Assembly: GCF_024500045.1 (NCBI RefSeq)
Contig: NZ_JTEO01000002.1
Coordinates: 496,001 to 560,000, forward strand
Length of the DNA: 64,000 nucleotides
Source of the DNA: Methanolobus chelungpuianus
Lineage (GTDB): Archaea; Halobacteriota; Methanosarcinia; Methanosarcinales; Methanosarcinaceae
Reading direction: 5' to 3'
In this document: positions 16,956-25,805 of the stretch, piece by piece
Layout of the letters: each line of letters begins with the position of its first letter
How positions within the stretch are numbered: position 1 is the stretch's first letter
The notes under the pieces: generated by a model
What the model saw: the letters and a program-made list of their open reading frames with translations, nothing else
Databases searched by the model: none
What the model was told of the DNA's origin: nothing
Translations under genes and position numbers: made by a program

Positions 16956-18113
16956 TTATCTGATGCGGCTCAGGTAAGCCTCGAGCCTGTCCATGCCTTC
17001 CCTGATATTATCAAGGCTGTTCGCGTAGGAGAAGCGCAGGAAACCTTCTGCACCGTCGCCGAAATCTATTCCCGGGGTAACCGCAACGTCGATATCTTCG
17101 AGTATCCTCCGGCTCAGTCCAAGCGAATCCTCCGAGAACCTGCGGGCATCAGCAAGTATGTAGTATGCCCCCACAGGTTCGCTCTCAACCTCAAGTCCCA
17201 TTCCCCGCAGGCGCCCGAGCATGTAGCGCCGCCTCTGGTCATAGGCAGTGACCATCTCCTTGACCCTCTCCTGTGGCCCTTTGAGGGCGGCAACACCCGC
17301 ATGCTGAACAAAGGCATTGGTGGAGATGAAGAAGTTCTGCTGTATCTTCTGCAGCGTGCGGATGTATCTCTCAGGAGCTATAAGGTACCCCAGTCGCCAT
17401 CCCGTCATAGCATAGAGCTTGGAAAAGCCGTTAAGCACAAAAGCATTCTCAGTGAACTCCAGAATGGTGTGGTCCTCGCCCTCGTACACCAGTCCCTGGT
17501 ATATCTCATCAGATATTATAGGCACATCTCCGGCTACCTCGGCCAGTCCCCGCATAATCCCGGACGGTATTACCTGGCCGGTGGGGTTGGAGGGTGAGTT
17601 GATCAATATAGCTCTTGTCCTCTCAGTGATCCTGCCTGCAACCTGCCGGGGCTGAAGCATAAAACCGCTCCCCCGGTCCGTATAGATGAAATCAGGGATC
17701 CCGTTCACTGCCCTGACGAAATTGGGATAGCATGCATAATGAGGGTTTGACATTATCACTTCATCCCCCGGATCAATAAGGGCCAGGAAAAGCGAAAGCA
17801 TGGCAGGGCTCGTCCCTGATGTGATCATCACCTGTTCGGGAGCCACCACAACGCCAAACTTATCCCTGTACCTTTCAGCAATAGCCTCCCTGAGTTCCGG
17901 GATGCCCTGGCTGTGGGTATACTTCGTGTTCCCTGAACACATAGCTGCAGCAGCGGCCTCACAAATGTGAGGTGCTGTGGGAAGATCGGGCTCTCCAATT
18001 TCCAGATGGATCACCCTCCTGCCTTCTCTTTCAAGCTCCTGTGCCCTCTCAAGTACTTCCATTACATGGAAGGGCGGCATATCCGCCACTCTGTCAGATA
18101 TATTCTTTTTCAT
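16956..18113 (-). CDS. PLP-dependent aminotransferase, class I/II
   Basis: The 385-residue protein is a fold type I aminotransferase of the aspartate/aromatic group. Visible are the substrate-side LEIGEPDLPTA (about 37-46), SGTSPA (PLP phosphate), NSPSNPTG (172-179), SDEIYQGL (D202, Y205) and the PLP lysine K232 in NGFSKLYAMTGWRLGY. Which amino acid it uses cannot be read from sequence; archaeal relatives include aspartate, aromatic and alanine aminotransferases. It stands alone on the minus strand, with about 175 bases on each side before the next gene. Confidence 0.9.
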   Translation of the reverse strand: MKKNISDRVADMPPFHVMEVLERAQELEREGRRVIHLEIGEPDLPTAPHICEAAAAAMCSGNTKYTHSQGIPELREAIAERYRDKFGVVVAPEQVMITSGTSPAMLSLFLALIDPGDEVIMSNPHYACYPNFVRAVNGIPDFIYTDRGSGFMLQPRQVAGRITERTRAILINSPSNPTGQVIPSGIMRGLAEVAGDVPIISDEIYQGLVYEGEDHTILEFTENAFVLNGFSKLYAMTGWRLGYLIAPERYIRTLQKIQQNFFISTNAFVQHAGVAALKGPQERVKEMVTAYDQRRRYMLGRLRGMGLEVESEPVGAYYILADARRFSEDSLGLSRRILEDIDVAVTPGIDFGDGAEGFLRFSYANSLDNIREGMDRLEAYLSRIR

Positions 18114-18288
18114 CCTATAGGCCCTGACCGGTCAATATATTCAGGAGAGGGCTGGACTATAAAAAAGTTCGTATCCGCCTATCAGGGCATTGCCGGTAAG
18201 CTCCGGGCAGTAATAAAATAAGGTCAGGTCTGCCATGCATGACAGACCTGATATATCCGGGCTTCGTACTCCAGACAATGTTCTTCTA

Positions 18289-19209
18289 TTACTTCTTCTC
18301 TCTGGCGTAGGCAACAAGAGCATCCTTTATGCCCCACTTGAATGCTATCACAATTGCAATACCCCATGCAAGCGGGTTGAGCAAGATATAGAATATGCCT
18401 GTATCTATCAGCATTGCATCAAGTGCAAGCAGTATCACTACAAGTGCAAGGAAACCCCTCAGGGCGGGCACCCATATCTCACTGCCTTCCACATTCATAT
18501 TCTTCATGAAGCCACCGATGTAATCTGCGAACAGATCTATGGCCAGGAGTCCTATGACCAGTATCAATATACCTGCAAACAGGTTTGGCAGATATGCTAT
18601 CATGGCTGCCACAATACCTGCAATGAGCCCCAGGTTGAGTATGTCCAGTGCTGCCATTATGAATACAAGATAACCGAACACTTTCACAATGCCTGCTATA
18701 AGACCAGAGAATGTGATCCCGCTGGTTCTCATCCCGCTGCCTATGGAGGTTCTCTCCAGGCGTTCATCAATGCCTGTGGCAATGAGGACATTCTTTACGA
18801 GCCCTGCCAGGAAATCCACAAGCAGCAAACCTATTATCAATACTGCGAGTGCTGAGAGTATGAGGGGTATATATAGGATTATACTTGTGATAAAGGCTGC
18901 AACAACCTGTATCTGCAAGAGGTCTATAATAATTACCGCAAATACAAGATAAACGAACCATCTTATGGCCGCATCGAAGAGTTCCACAACAGTGAATTGT
19001 GTCCGCTCTATCATTCTTCCCAGAGACGTCCTGTTGATCAGGTCGTCCAGACCTATCTTGTCCAGGATCTTTGATCCTATCTTTCCCAAAGCCCTTCCTG
19101 CTATCCAGCCTATGATGATCAGCAGTATGACTGCTATCAGAAGCGGGATAAAAGCGATCAATACATTTATCAGACCATATAAACTGTTCATTATAGTCGA
19201 TTCTACCAT
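18289..19209 (-). CDS. MscS-like conserved-TM-helix membrane protein with internal duplication
   Basis: The 306-residue protein is almost wholly membrane helices, about seven or eight. It contains two related halves: INRTSLGRMIERTQFTVVEL followed by WFVYLVFAVIIIDLLQ, and LERTSIGSGMRTSGITFSGL followed by FGYLVFIMAALDILNL. This repeated unit is the conserved TM helix element found with mechanosensitive channels, but the MscS beta domain is missing. It may be a small channel or an osmotic-stress protein. The open frame begins earlier at a GTG, but GGGAGG lies 8 bases before the ATG at 19209. No operon partner. Confidence 0.8.
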   Translation of the reverse strand: MVESTIMNSLYGLINVLIAFIPLLIAVILLIIIGWIAGRALGKIGSKILDKIGLDDLINRTSLGRMIERTQFTVVELFDAAIRWFVYLVFAVIIIDLLQIQVVAAFITSIILYIPLILSALAVLIIGLLLVDFLAGLVKNVLIATGIDERLERTSIGSGMRTSGITFSGLIAGIVKVFGYLVFIMAALDILNLGLIAGIVAAMIAYLPNLFAGILILVIGLLAIDLFADYIGGFMKNMNVEGSEIWVPALRGFLALVVILLALDAMLIDTGIFYILLNPLAWGIAIVIAFKWGIKDALVAYAREKK

Positions 19210-19422
19210 ATCATGTACCTCCCTACTGAACGCGACCACTATAACCCTTTTTAAATCGTGGCGCGCCGGACTGGCATTATGGACGCCTTAAAATTAAGGA
19301 CATCAACCCCAATCTACAGATTAAATTTTGTTACCAATGGTATTTATACTTAGTGTGTAAGGTAGTTTGTATTTACAGTTCATGCAAAGACCCAATAAGG
19401 ATGAACCCTTAATCAATGGCCG

Positions 19423-20226
19423 ATGATCGAAGAAGAGTTCCATTTATTTGAAAAGTGGTTCACGGGATATGTGAGCTCTTTCTATTCGGAGGACATGTTT
19501 GTTCTTCGCAATGTCAAACTCAAGGAAAGGCACAGTCTGGAGGTATGCAGGAACGCTTCCATCATCTCCGGTCCGGAGGGACTGGATACCGAAGAACGCT
19601 ATCTTGCCATGATCATCGGCCTTTTTCATGACATCGGCCGCTTTGAGCAGATAACGCGCTACAGGACCTTCAGGGATTCGGAATCTGAGAACCATGCGCT
19701 TCTGGGTGTGAAGATCCTCAGGTCCGCGGATGTACTGGCCCGCCTGCCGGCTACACTACAGGATTTGATCTGCCAGGCCATCGCAAATCATAATATTTAC
19801 GCAATCCCTGAAACATGTGACAACAGGTGCCTGTTCCACTCAAGACTTGTCAGGGACGCCGATAAGCTGGATATCTTCCGCGTACTGGCTGATTATTATA
19901 CTGAAAGGGATTCTTCCCCTAATCCTCCACTGGATATGGGCCTTCCGGACATTCCCGAATACTCTTCCCGGCTGCTTGGAGACCTCTTTAACAACAGGAT
20001 GGCAAGTACTGCAGATCTCAGAACATGCAACGATATGAGGCTTGCAAGGCTTTCCTGGGTGTTTGATCTCAATTTTAAAGAAAGCTTCCGGCTTGTCAGG
20101 AAGCACGGTTACATAAACATGATTATCTCAAGGCTTGCGCAGGACGACAAAGTGGAAGACCTTCGTATCCACATTGAAGATTACATTGATTCAGTCCTGG
20201 CTTCCGGCAGTGGCATCAGGGGATAA
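19423..20226 (+). CDS. HD-domain phosphohydrolase
   Basis: The 267-residue protein has the HD-superfamily metal motif: H37, H69-D70 in GLFHDIGRFEQ, further histidines at H91 (ENHALLG) and H123 (ANHNIY), and D145 in VRDADKLD. Such enzymes hydrolyse phosphate esters, often nucleotides, but the substrate is unknown here. No strong ribosome binding site is seen. The upstream 200 bases contain a TATA-like GGTATTTATAC near 19340. The orphan Cys-rich gene follows after 32 bases on the same strand, so the pair may form an operon. Confidence 0.85.
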   Translation: MIEEEFHLFEKWFTGYVSSFYSEDMFVLRNVKLKERHSLEVCRNASIISGPEGLDTEERYLAMIIGLFHDIGRFEQITRYRTFRDSESENHALLGVKILRSADVLARLPATLQDLICQAIANHNIYAIPETCDNRCLFHSRLVRDADKLDIFRVLADYYTERDSSPNPPLDMGLPDIPEYSSRLLGDLFNNRMASTADLRTCNDMRLARLSWVFDLNFKESFRLVRKHGYINMIISRLAQDDKVEDLRIHIEDYIDSVLASGSGIRG

Positions 20227-20258
20227 ACCGTTTAAGATCTGGGGCCGTATAATATCAT

Positions 20259-21188
20259 ATGAAATCTTTTTCTTCGGGAACTATCGACTCAAGAATAAAC
20301 CTCGTTACATCCCTTCCTGTTATCAGCGGATATTATCTGGTCCTGGGCGGCGGAAAGATCGGTGACAGTTTTCTAAGATACGCAAAAAGATCGCGCTTCC
20401 CTCTTGTGCTTGTCATTGATTCGGATGCAGATGCACCAGCCTCATTGAATGCTGTTGTACTGGATAAAAGGGAAGAGGTCGTTGAAATTATCCGTTCTGT
20501 GGCTGCTGCAAAGGCAAACACAGGCCGGGCCGGGGAAGGGGATGCCGGAACAGGTAATGGAGACACCAGAGGATCGGGGGATGCGGGCATCTATTTCTAC
20601 AGGATGGACGTGAGTGATGTATTCTCTCTTCTTGCCTGCGGGATACCGGAATTCGTTATACCGGCTGTACCTTCACATGCTGCGGCTGATATAGTCGAGG
20701 CTTCCATGGACCTGGGTAAGGGGGGACTTGCGCGCAAGCTTTCCATCAACAGGGATGATGAGGTTCTGGCCTCTTTTTTCCAGGGTCTTGTGTCAGCGTT
20801 TCCGGAGAATGTAATTGCCGGGACCTACCCCGAGCACGGTGCCATTTTCCTGTCCTATGCGCAGCCCGGTGAGACGTGCCCTGACAACTGTCCCGGGCAG
20901 GAGGATTACTGCCGTACCTTCTCCAGGGAGAAACCCAGGACCATTACAAGCTATGCCATGGAAGCTACCCTGACACATCCGGGGCAGGTCTTCAATAGTT
21001 ACCAGATGAAGCCGGGTATTGGCGGCATTAAAGGCGTTCACCTGAAGGAGAACATGATATCTGCCATGAGATATGTCCGTTCCGTCATGGAGAACCCGCT
21101 TGAGCATCCTTTACTCAGGGAAAGGTCCTTCTTTATTGCAACCACCTGCAATTGCCATGGTATCCTGACACTGTTGTATGTCGTGTGA
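20259..21188 (+). CDS. Cys-rich protein with Rossmann-like start, unknown function
   Basis: I do not recognise this 309-residue protein. Residues 24-57 (YYLVLGGGKIGDSF, then FPLVLVIDSDA) look like a nucleotide-binding Rossmann start. Residues about 82-110 are a low-complexity Gly/Ala/Asp linker. The C-terminal half has a cysteine cluster, C207-x3-C211-x6-C218, and C297-x-C299 close to the end, which could bind zinc or an Fe-S cluster. The stretch THPGQVFNSYQMKPGIGG looks like a conserved core. It follows the HD-domain gene by 32 bases. The size, codon use and ordered motifs argue for a real protein. Confidence 0.75.
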   Translation: MKSFSSGTIDSRINLVTSLPVISGYYLVLGGGKIGDSFLRYAKRSRFPLVLVIDSDADAPASLNAVVLDKREEVVEIIRSVAAAKANTGRAGEGDAGTGNGDTRGSGDAGIYFYRMDVSDVFSLLACGIPEFVIPAVPSHAAADIVEASMDLGKGGLARKLSINRDDEVLASFFQGLVSAFPENVIAGTYPEHGAIFLSYAQPGETCPDNCPGQEDYCRTFSREKPRTITSYAMEATLTHPGQVFNSYQMKPGIGGIKGVHLKENMISAMRYVRSVMENPLEHPLLRERSFFIATTCNCHGILTLLYVV

Positions 21189-21190
21189 AG

Positions 21191-21217
21191 TTCCTTCAGG
21201 GAGCGGCTTTGAAGGAA
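21191..21217 (+). terminator. Hairpin after the Cys-rich gene
   Basis: TTCCTTC and GAAGGAA pair across a 13-base loop right after the stop codon of the preceding gene. There is no T-run, so the call is tentative. Confidence 0.35.
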
Positions 21218-21585
21218 TGATTGGGAAGAAGAGGTTGGCCGGATGGAAAAATGGTGGTTGGTTGGATTTTTGTGGTTGGTTGGTGGTACGATATGAACCC
21301 GGCCTATTTGTAATTAGTTTATTAATATAAATATATATCTACTCTTAAAAATCACCCGGGTCCAGCCGGGACCGGAATGTCGCTCCATCTGACTGGTTAT
21401 TGCAGTCAGTAGCATCGACCGTATGAATTATAGATGGGATATAAGGATAAGAAGCCTCCGGGAGAGCCGGGTGTCTGCTATCTCTGTAGCAATGTCTTTA
21501 CTCCATTTCCTGGAATGCCTGCCTGCTCCTGGTTGCTGCATTATAAAGAGCACGGTGATAATAAGTTGACATCCCTCGAAGAATA
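21218..21585. other. Gene-free region with G-rich repeat
   Basis: The region holds GGTTGG-type repeats (21233-21284), an AT-rich block near 21310-21345 and two small hairpins: CCCGG/CCGGG near 21355-21370, and CTGACTG/CAGTCAG near 21388-21408. A short plus-strand frame from 21434 with two Cys pairs runs into the cupin gene on the other strand and has no ribosome binding site, so I do not call it. Confidence 0.5.
21233..21284 (+). repeat. GGTTGG-rich repeat
   Basis: About 50 bases contain at least nine GG doublets, including two copies of the 11-mer TGGTTGGTTGG separated by a short T-rich spacer. On the plus strand such a run could fold into a two-tier G-quadruplex. It lies in the 3' region of the HD/Cys-rich gene pair. 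Confidence 0.55.
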
Positions 21586-22032
21586 TCAGTCCGAAGGGAC
21601 GGGGACAACGAAAAATGTGCAGAACCCGCTGCCTGTATTCCTTGTCACGTGACCTTTGCCTGAAGTATCTTCCAGCAGGACCAGGTCCCCCGGCTCAAGT
21701 CGCCTGACCGTTCCATCTGTAGTCTCCATCTCCACGGCACCTGACAGGAGGGCCAGGAACTGCCGGGTTGGGGCCGGGTGCAGTTCGCCGACCCAGCCAG
21801 GTTCAAATGTATAAAAACGATACTTTGATGCAGGCCCATCCCCGGAGACATAGAATGGGGCAGCCGGCGGCGCTGCCTGTGCAAGGGTCTGTCTGACCGT
21901 CACGATGTCGAAGTGAGAATCGCCCCGTGAGTCTGCATATATCCTATGGTAGCTCACCTGAGCGAGTTCAGAGGAACTTCTTTCAGTCATATTAGGTTTC
22001 TCCCATTGCCAGTTGAGTTTGCTTTCCTGCAT
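21586..22032 (-). CDS. Cupin-domain protein
   Basis: The 148-residue protein has a single cupin barrel, at about residues 70-145: WVGELHPAPTRQFLALLSGAVEMETTDG, read in parts as the first cupin motif, then RLEPGDLVLLEDTSGKGHVTRN as the second. The His positions are only partly conserved, so metal binding is uncertain. Members with this layout are often small regulatory or sugar-binding proteins. Two starts are possible: the ATG at 22032 (GGAGAGTT just before) and an ATG at 21990 with a better-spaced GGGAGA. No operon partner is obvious. Confidence 0.75.
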   Translation of the reverse strand: MQESKLNWQWEKPNMTERSSSELAQVSYHRIYADSRGDSHFDIVTVRQTLAQAAPPAAPFYVSGDGPASKYRFYTFEPGWVGELHPAPTRQFLALLSGAVEMETTDGTVRRLEPGDLVLLEDTSGKGHVTRNTGSGFCTFFVVPVPSD

Positions 22033-22183
22033 AACTCTCCTGCATAATTACATTTTGTCCGAGAATAGATAAAAGTTACGATATCTCCGGATATATAGCC
22101 TGTTCCTCAAGTTCCAGGAGTAAGGCGCTGCTATCCTTTTTACAAGCCTGCTTCGAGATCAGGCCAGGCGAGCTATGGTCCTA

Positions 22184-23488
22184 TTATTTCTCCAGCTGGA
22201 AAAACGTCCTGAATATCTCAATGGAATCCCGGAAGTCCTGTTTGCCCATCAGCTCCCTGGCCGAGTGCATTGCCAGCATCGGCACTCCAACATCCACTAC
22301 CCTGACGGGCACGTATTTACTGAGCAGGGGGCCCAGAGTCGTTCCTCCCGGCTGGTCTGAATGGTTCACGAACTTCTGGTATTTCACACCGGCCCTGTCA
22401 CACAGCTGCTGGAAAGCTGCAATGGTCTCCACTTCCGATGCATAGGAGCGATTGCAGCTGATCTTGATGGCTATCCCACTGTTCATTACAGGTTTGTTGG
22501 TGATATCGCTCTTCTCTCCGTAATTGGGATGCAGGCCGTGGGCACAGTCAGCAGAGATCACAAAGAAGTCCGTATCCTCCAGGGTGGGTAGTGGTTCCTT
22601 TCCCACCGTTCCCAGACGGATCCTTTCCAGGATATTGCTCAGCATCACCGAGTCAGCACCCTGCCTGGTCGCAGAACCGATCTCCTCATTGTCCATGAAA
22701 GCCACCATGTTAATCCCGTCCATATGCCTTGATCCCACAAGAGCTTCCATAGCAGCATAAACCATGGACAGGTCGTCGATCCTCGGGCAGGAGATGAATT
22801 CCTCCCTTGATCCGACCAGCATGCCTTCTTCACTGCAATAAACGTTCAGATCCATGTCCAGGATGTCTTTACGATCGACCCCGGCCTCCTCCGCAACCAG
22901 ACCCAGCAGATAACCATCCCTGATTTCGTCTTCGATCAACCGGGTCAGGAGAGGTTGCATTTCTTTCTGGACCTTGATCTCCACGCCTTTATTGACATCA
23001 CGGTTCATATGGATGGCCAGATTGGGGATGATAAGCAGCGGTCTCTGAAAATCCAGGTGGATCACTTCCGGCCTCAGGATCTCATCGGATCTCACCGCTA
23101 TTCTTCCGGCAATGGATAAGGGACGATCGAACCATGTGTTCAGGATGGGTCCGCCGTAGCGTTCCACATTCAGTGTCAGCATCCCTTCACTGTTCACCTC
23201 CGGATTGGGCTTGATCCTGAATCCGGGGTTATCGGTGTGGACAGCGATCATCTTCACCCTTTTTGCCGGAGACTGGCCGCTTCCGATAGTAAAGCCCACC
23301 AGCATGGAGGGATAGGGGGACAGATAGTATTTCCCCGATGCATTCAAGGCCCAGGGCCCATTCATTCCCAGCTCCGTAAAACCTTCAGCTTCCATGCGTT
23401 CCCTTATGGCATCCACCGTCTGAACGGATGTTGTTGCTTTTTTCATAAATGCAAAGAAATCCCTGATATAATCCCTGGTATGTTCCAT
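22184..23488 (-). CDS. M18-family aminopeptidase
   Basis: The 434-residue protein is a dinuclear-zinc aminopeptidase of family M18. Expected ligands are in VHTDNPGFR (His), CPRIDDLS (Asp), DNEEIGS (Glu pair), SADCAHG (Asp) and MHSARE (late His); HSDQPGGTT is another family landmark. It would release N-terminal residues, often acidic, from peptides in the cytoplasm. AAAGGTGG lies five bases before the ATG at 23488, so I prefer that start to the one at 23506. M18 enzymes are mainly bacterial and eukaryotic, so transfer from bacteria is possible. Confidence 0.92.
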   Translation of the reverse strand: MEHTRDYIRDFFAFMKKATTSVQTVDAIRERMEAEGFTELGMNGPWALNASGKYYLSPYPSMLVGFTIGSGQSPAKRVKMIAVHTDNPGFRIKPNPEVNSEGMLTLNVERYGGPILNTWFDRPLSIAGRIAVRSDEILRPEVIHLDFQRPLLIIPNLAIHMNRDVNKGVEIKVQKEMQPLLTRLIEDEIRDGYLLGLVAEEAGVDRKDILDMDLNVYCSEEGMLVGSREEFISCPRIDDLSMVYAAMEALVGSRHMDGINMVAFMDNEEIGSATRQGADSVMLSNILERIRLGTVGKEPLPTLEDTDFFVISADCAHGLHPNYGEKSDITNKPVMNSGIAIKISCNRSYASEVETIAAFQQLCDRAGVKYQKFVNHSDQPGGTTLGPLLSKYVPVRVVDVGVPMLAMHSARELMGKQDFRDSIEIFRTFFQLEK

Positions 23489-23855
23489 GCTCGCCACCTT
23501 TCTCATGTTTTTAGCATCATTGTAGATAAATAAACTCTTGGAATACTTAATACTGCAACTCTATACTGATAAGAAATCACATGGAGGAAAATGCCACGGA
23601 TGCTAGCTATTTACTCTGAATGCTCATGAAAGGAAAAGGGTGGAGATGCTGGAAGGATGCTGAGTGCACTTTAACTTTATTCTTCAAAGACTATTGATTT
23701 TTATGTTTGGATGCCGAATAGCAATTATAACATGTGACCAGATAAGGCTGCTACTTACAAGTCATCTGCTTTGCATCTGGTTTAAAAGACACTGGTATTA
23801 ACCCTCAGCATGCAGGAACGAATAATACAAAGTATCAAAATGGGGATCATGGGAT
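23489..23855. other. Gene-free divergent promoter region
   Basis: These 367 bases lie between the divergent M18 aminopeptidase and TrmB-type genes and must hold both promoters. The sequence is AT-rich, with several TATA-like stretches (for example near 23540 and 23720), but no clear operator, tRNA or small gene. The promoter motif duplicated downstream at 24716 and 25873 was not found here. Confidence 0.5.
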
Positions 23856-24620
23856 ATGTTGCTTGATGAAAAGACATTAGTGACATTACAAAAATTGGGA
23901 TTGACATACTATGGCGCAAGGGTTTATACAACGCTTGTCTCCCTAGGCCCGAGCGATGCAACTGACCTTGCCATTGAATCAGAGGTTCCGCGGACAAAGA
24001 TATATGATGTCCTCAGAAGGCTCGAAACCGAGAAATGGATAACCGTCGAACATACAAGGCCTATCACTTATACTGCTAAGTACCCTAAGGATATAATCGA
24101 AGAGCAAAAAGCCGTCTTTAATTCCGAAATTGACGATGTATCCAATCAACTGTCTATGCTGTATGATAAATTAATGGATAAGGAAATTCCTAAGGTGTGG
24201 CTTTTAAGAGGAACGGATAATATTACGGCAAAAGTGCTTGATATGGTGGGCAGAGCTAAAAAAGACATAATGCTTCTGGGAGCCCTTTACTCTGCAGACG
24301 AGCTTGAGCAGCTCAGAACAGAACTATCACTCGCTAAGAAAAAAGGGCTGAATATCCGTGTTATCTCTAAACAGAGTATAAAACTGAAAGATGGAAAATT
24401 GGACATCGTTGAGAAGTTATCTCCAGTCATACCTGAAATTAAAATATCAGGGCCTTCATTTGCAAAATATGTAATAATCGATGATAAAGAACTGCTAATC
24501 GTATACTCTAAGGTAGAAGGCGATGTTCTGGATGTAGATAGCATAATAGCTATATGGATTCCAAATGTGTCAGTTGCATCATATCAGGCAAGCATATTCA
24601 ATGGCATATGGAACGAGTGA
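23856..24620 (+). CDS. TrmB-family transcriptional regulator
   Basis: The 254-residue protein has an N-terminal TrmB-type winged helix (LQKLGLTYYGARVYTTLVSLGPSDATDLA, read as helix and turn, then VPRTKIYDVLRRLETEKWI), a coiled-coil linker (about 80-110), and a C-terminal phospholipase-D-like effector domain (about 120-250). TrmB proteins sense sugars or other small ligands. This one has no cysteine, so direct thiol redox sensing is ruled out. It is followed by two units with near-identical promoters, which are its natural candidate targets. Confidence 0.88.
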   Translation: MLLDEKTLVTLQKLGLTYYGARVYTTLVSLGPSDATDLAIESEVPRTKIYDVLRRLETEKWITVEHTRPITYTAKYPKDIIEEQKAVFNSEIDDVSNQLSMLYDKLMDKEIPKVWLLRGTDNITAKVLDMVGRAKKDIMLLGALYSADELEQLRTELSLAKKKGLNIRVISKQSIKLKDGKLDIVEKLSPVIPEIKISGPSFAKYVIIDDKELLIVYSKVEGDVLDVDSIIAIWIPNVSVASYQASIFNGIWNE

Positions 24621-24655
24621 CCAGAAATTAATAGCACGGATTTTTCCTTATTCCT

Positions 24656-24770
24656 TATTTTGCTGTAATTCTTTTTTACTGTATTATTTATTGATAAGAT
24701 TAGAAAATCGAAATTAGTCACGAATACCCGTCCGAGAGTTACAAAATAAATATAAAGCCTTAATCAGAGA
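24656..24770 (+). promoter_or_regulatory. Duplicated promoter, copy 1
   Basis: This stretch upstream of the NmrA-type gene matches 25806-25920 over about 110 bases. Shared blocks are ACTGTAT-ATTTATT (from 24678), AGTCAC-AATACCC (24716-24729), GTTACAAAAT (24738-24747), then a TATA-like ATATAA and CTTAAT. The blocks upstream of TATA are the likely activator or repressor sites. Confidence 0.65.
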
Positions 24771-24824
24771 TTCATTATCAACCTCGCATGAATAAAAGAG
24801 CCAGATATGAAATAGGAGCAAAAT

Positions 24825-25694
24825 ATGATACTGTTAATCGGTGCAACAGGAAATATAGGCATGCCAATAGTCAAAAGCCTCCAAAAGAAAGGTGTGGAGA
24901 TTCGCCTGCTTGTACACAATGAGAAATCAAGTGCAGTAATCGAATCATTGGGGCAGATGGAAATTTTTGCAGGGGATTTTCGCAACGACTCTGATCTGAG
25001 GGAAGCCATGAGAGGTTGCAGTTCAGTATTCCATGTTGTCCCGCCTTTTACACAGGATGAAGCTGAGATTGGTTATCGCGTTATAGAGAATGCACGTCAT
25101 GCCGGTGTTGAACATATTGTCTTCAATTCGGTCCTTCATCCACAGCTGCGCAAGATGGAGCATCATGCCCGGAAACTATTGGTCGAAGAGGCAGTGATCG
25201 AATCCGGCTTGGCTTTCAACATAGTTCAGCCTGCAATGTTGATGCAGAATCTTCTGATGGTGTGGAAAACAATAAGAGAAAAAGGTGTATATCCGGTCAT
25301 TTCCTCTCCGGACAAAAAAATGTCTCTTATTGATTCGGAGGATATCGGGGAAGCGGTTGCTAATATCCTGACAGATCCTTCATTGCGTAATGCTACCTTC
25401 GAGCTGGCAGGATCTGATCCGCTCACTTACAAAGAGATGACCTCTATTATCAGTGAGGAGCTGAAGCAGCCGGTAAAAGTCGTGGCGATAGATGATAAAG
25501 GCAGGGAGGAGCTGGCATGGGCACAGGGCATGTCCTCTCATGCTATCAATACATTCCTTAAAATGGCAGAGTACTACGACAAACATGGATTTGCCGGTGG
25601 CAACTCCTTGGTGCTCACGTCAATCCTGAAGCGGTCACCTAACAGTTATCGTGATTTCATCAGGCGTTTAATTATAGAAGATGGCTGTCTTTGA
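24825..25694 (+). CDS. NmrA/QorB-like NAD(P)-binding protein
   Basis: The 289-residue protein is an atypical short-chain dehydrogenase. It has the Rossmann motif GATGNIG (6-12), a diverged second part (VFNSVLHPQLRKMEHHARK, where the His-rich stretch replaces the usual YxxxK), and an NmrA-type end with SLIDSEDIGEAVANILTDP and FELAGSDPLTYKEM. Relatives include NAD(P)-sensing NmrA and quinone reductase QorB. Its AGGAG site is good. Upstream lies the duplicated promoter that also precedes the iron-sulfur flavoprotein gene. A redox role is likely but the substrate is unknown. Confidence 0.87.
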   Translation: MILLIGATGNIGMPIVKSLQKKGVEIRLLVHNEKSSAVIESLGQMEIFAGDFRNDSDLREAMRGCSSVFHVVPPFTQDEAEIGYRVIENARHAGVEHIVFNSVLHPQLRKMEHHARKLLVEEAVIESGLAFNIVQPAMLMQNLLMVWKTIREKGVYPVISSPDKKMSLIDSEDIGEAVANILTDPSLRNATFELAGSDPLTYKEMTSIISEELKQPVKVVAIDDKGREELAWAQGMSSHAINTFLKMAEYYDKHGFAGGNSLVLTSILKRSPNSYRDFIRRLIIEDGCL

Positions 25695-25805
25695 AAACCT
25701 GCCCGTCTATCCATTAATTTATCCCATTCAGTTGCTCAGTAGATAGGGGGAGATTGTCCTGCTCGCCTTACCTGCCTACAGGATAGGAAAACTTTTCATA
25801 TTTAT

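Noticed and set aside
21434-21652. 72-codon frame with two Cys motifs (CYLC and PAC)
   Set aside because: It lacks a ribosome binding site, and its end overlaps the cupin gene on the other strand. The cysteines alone are not enough.
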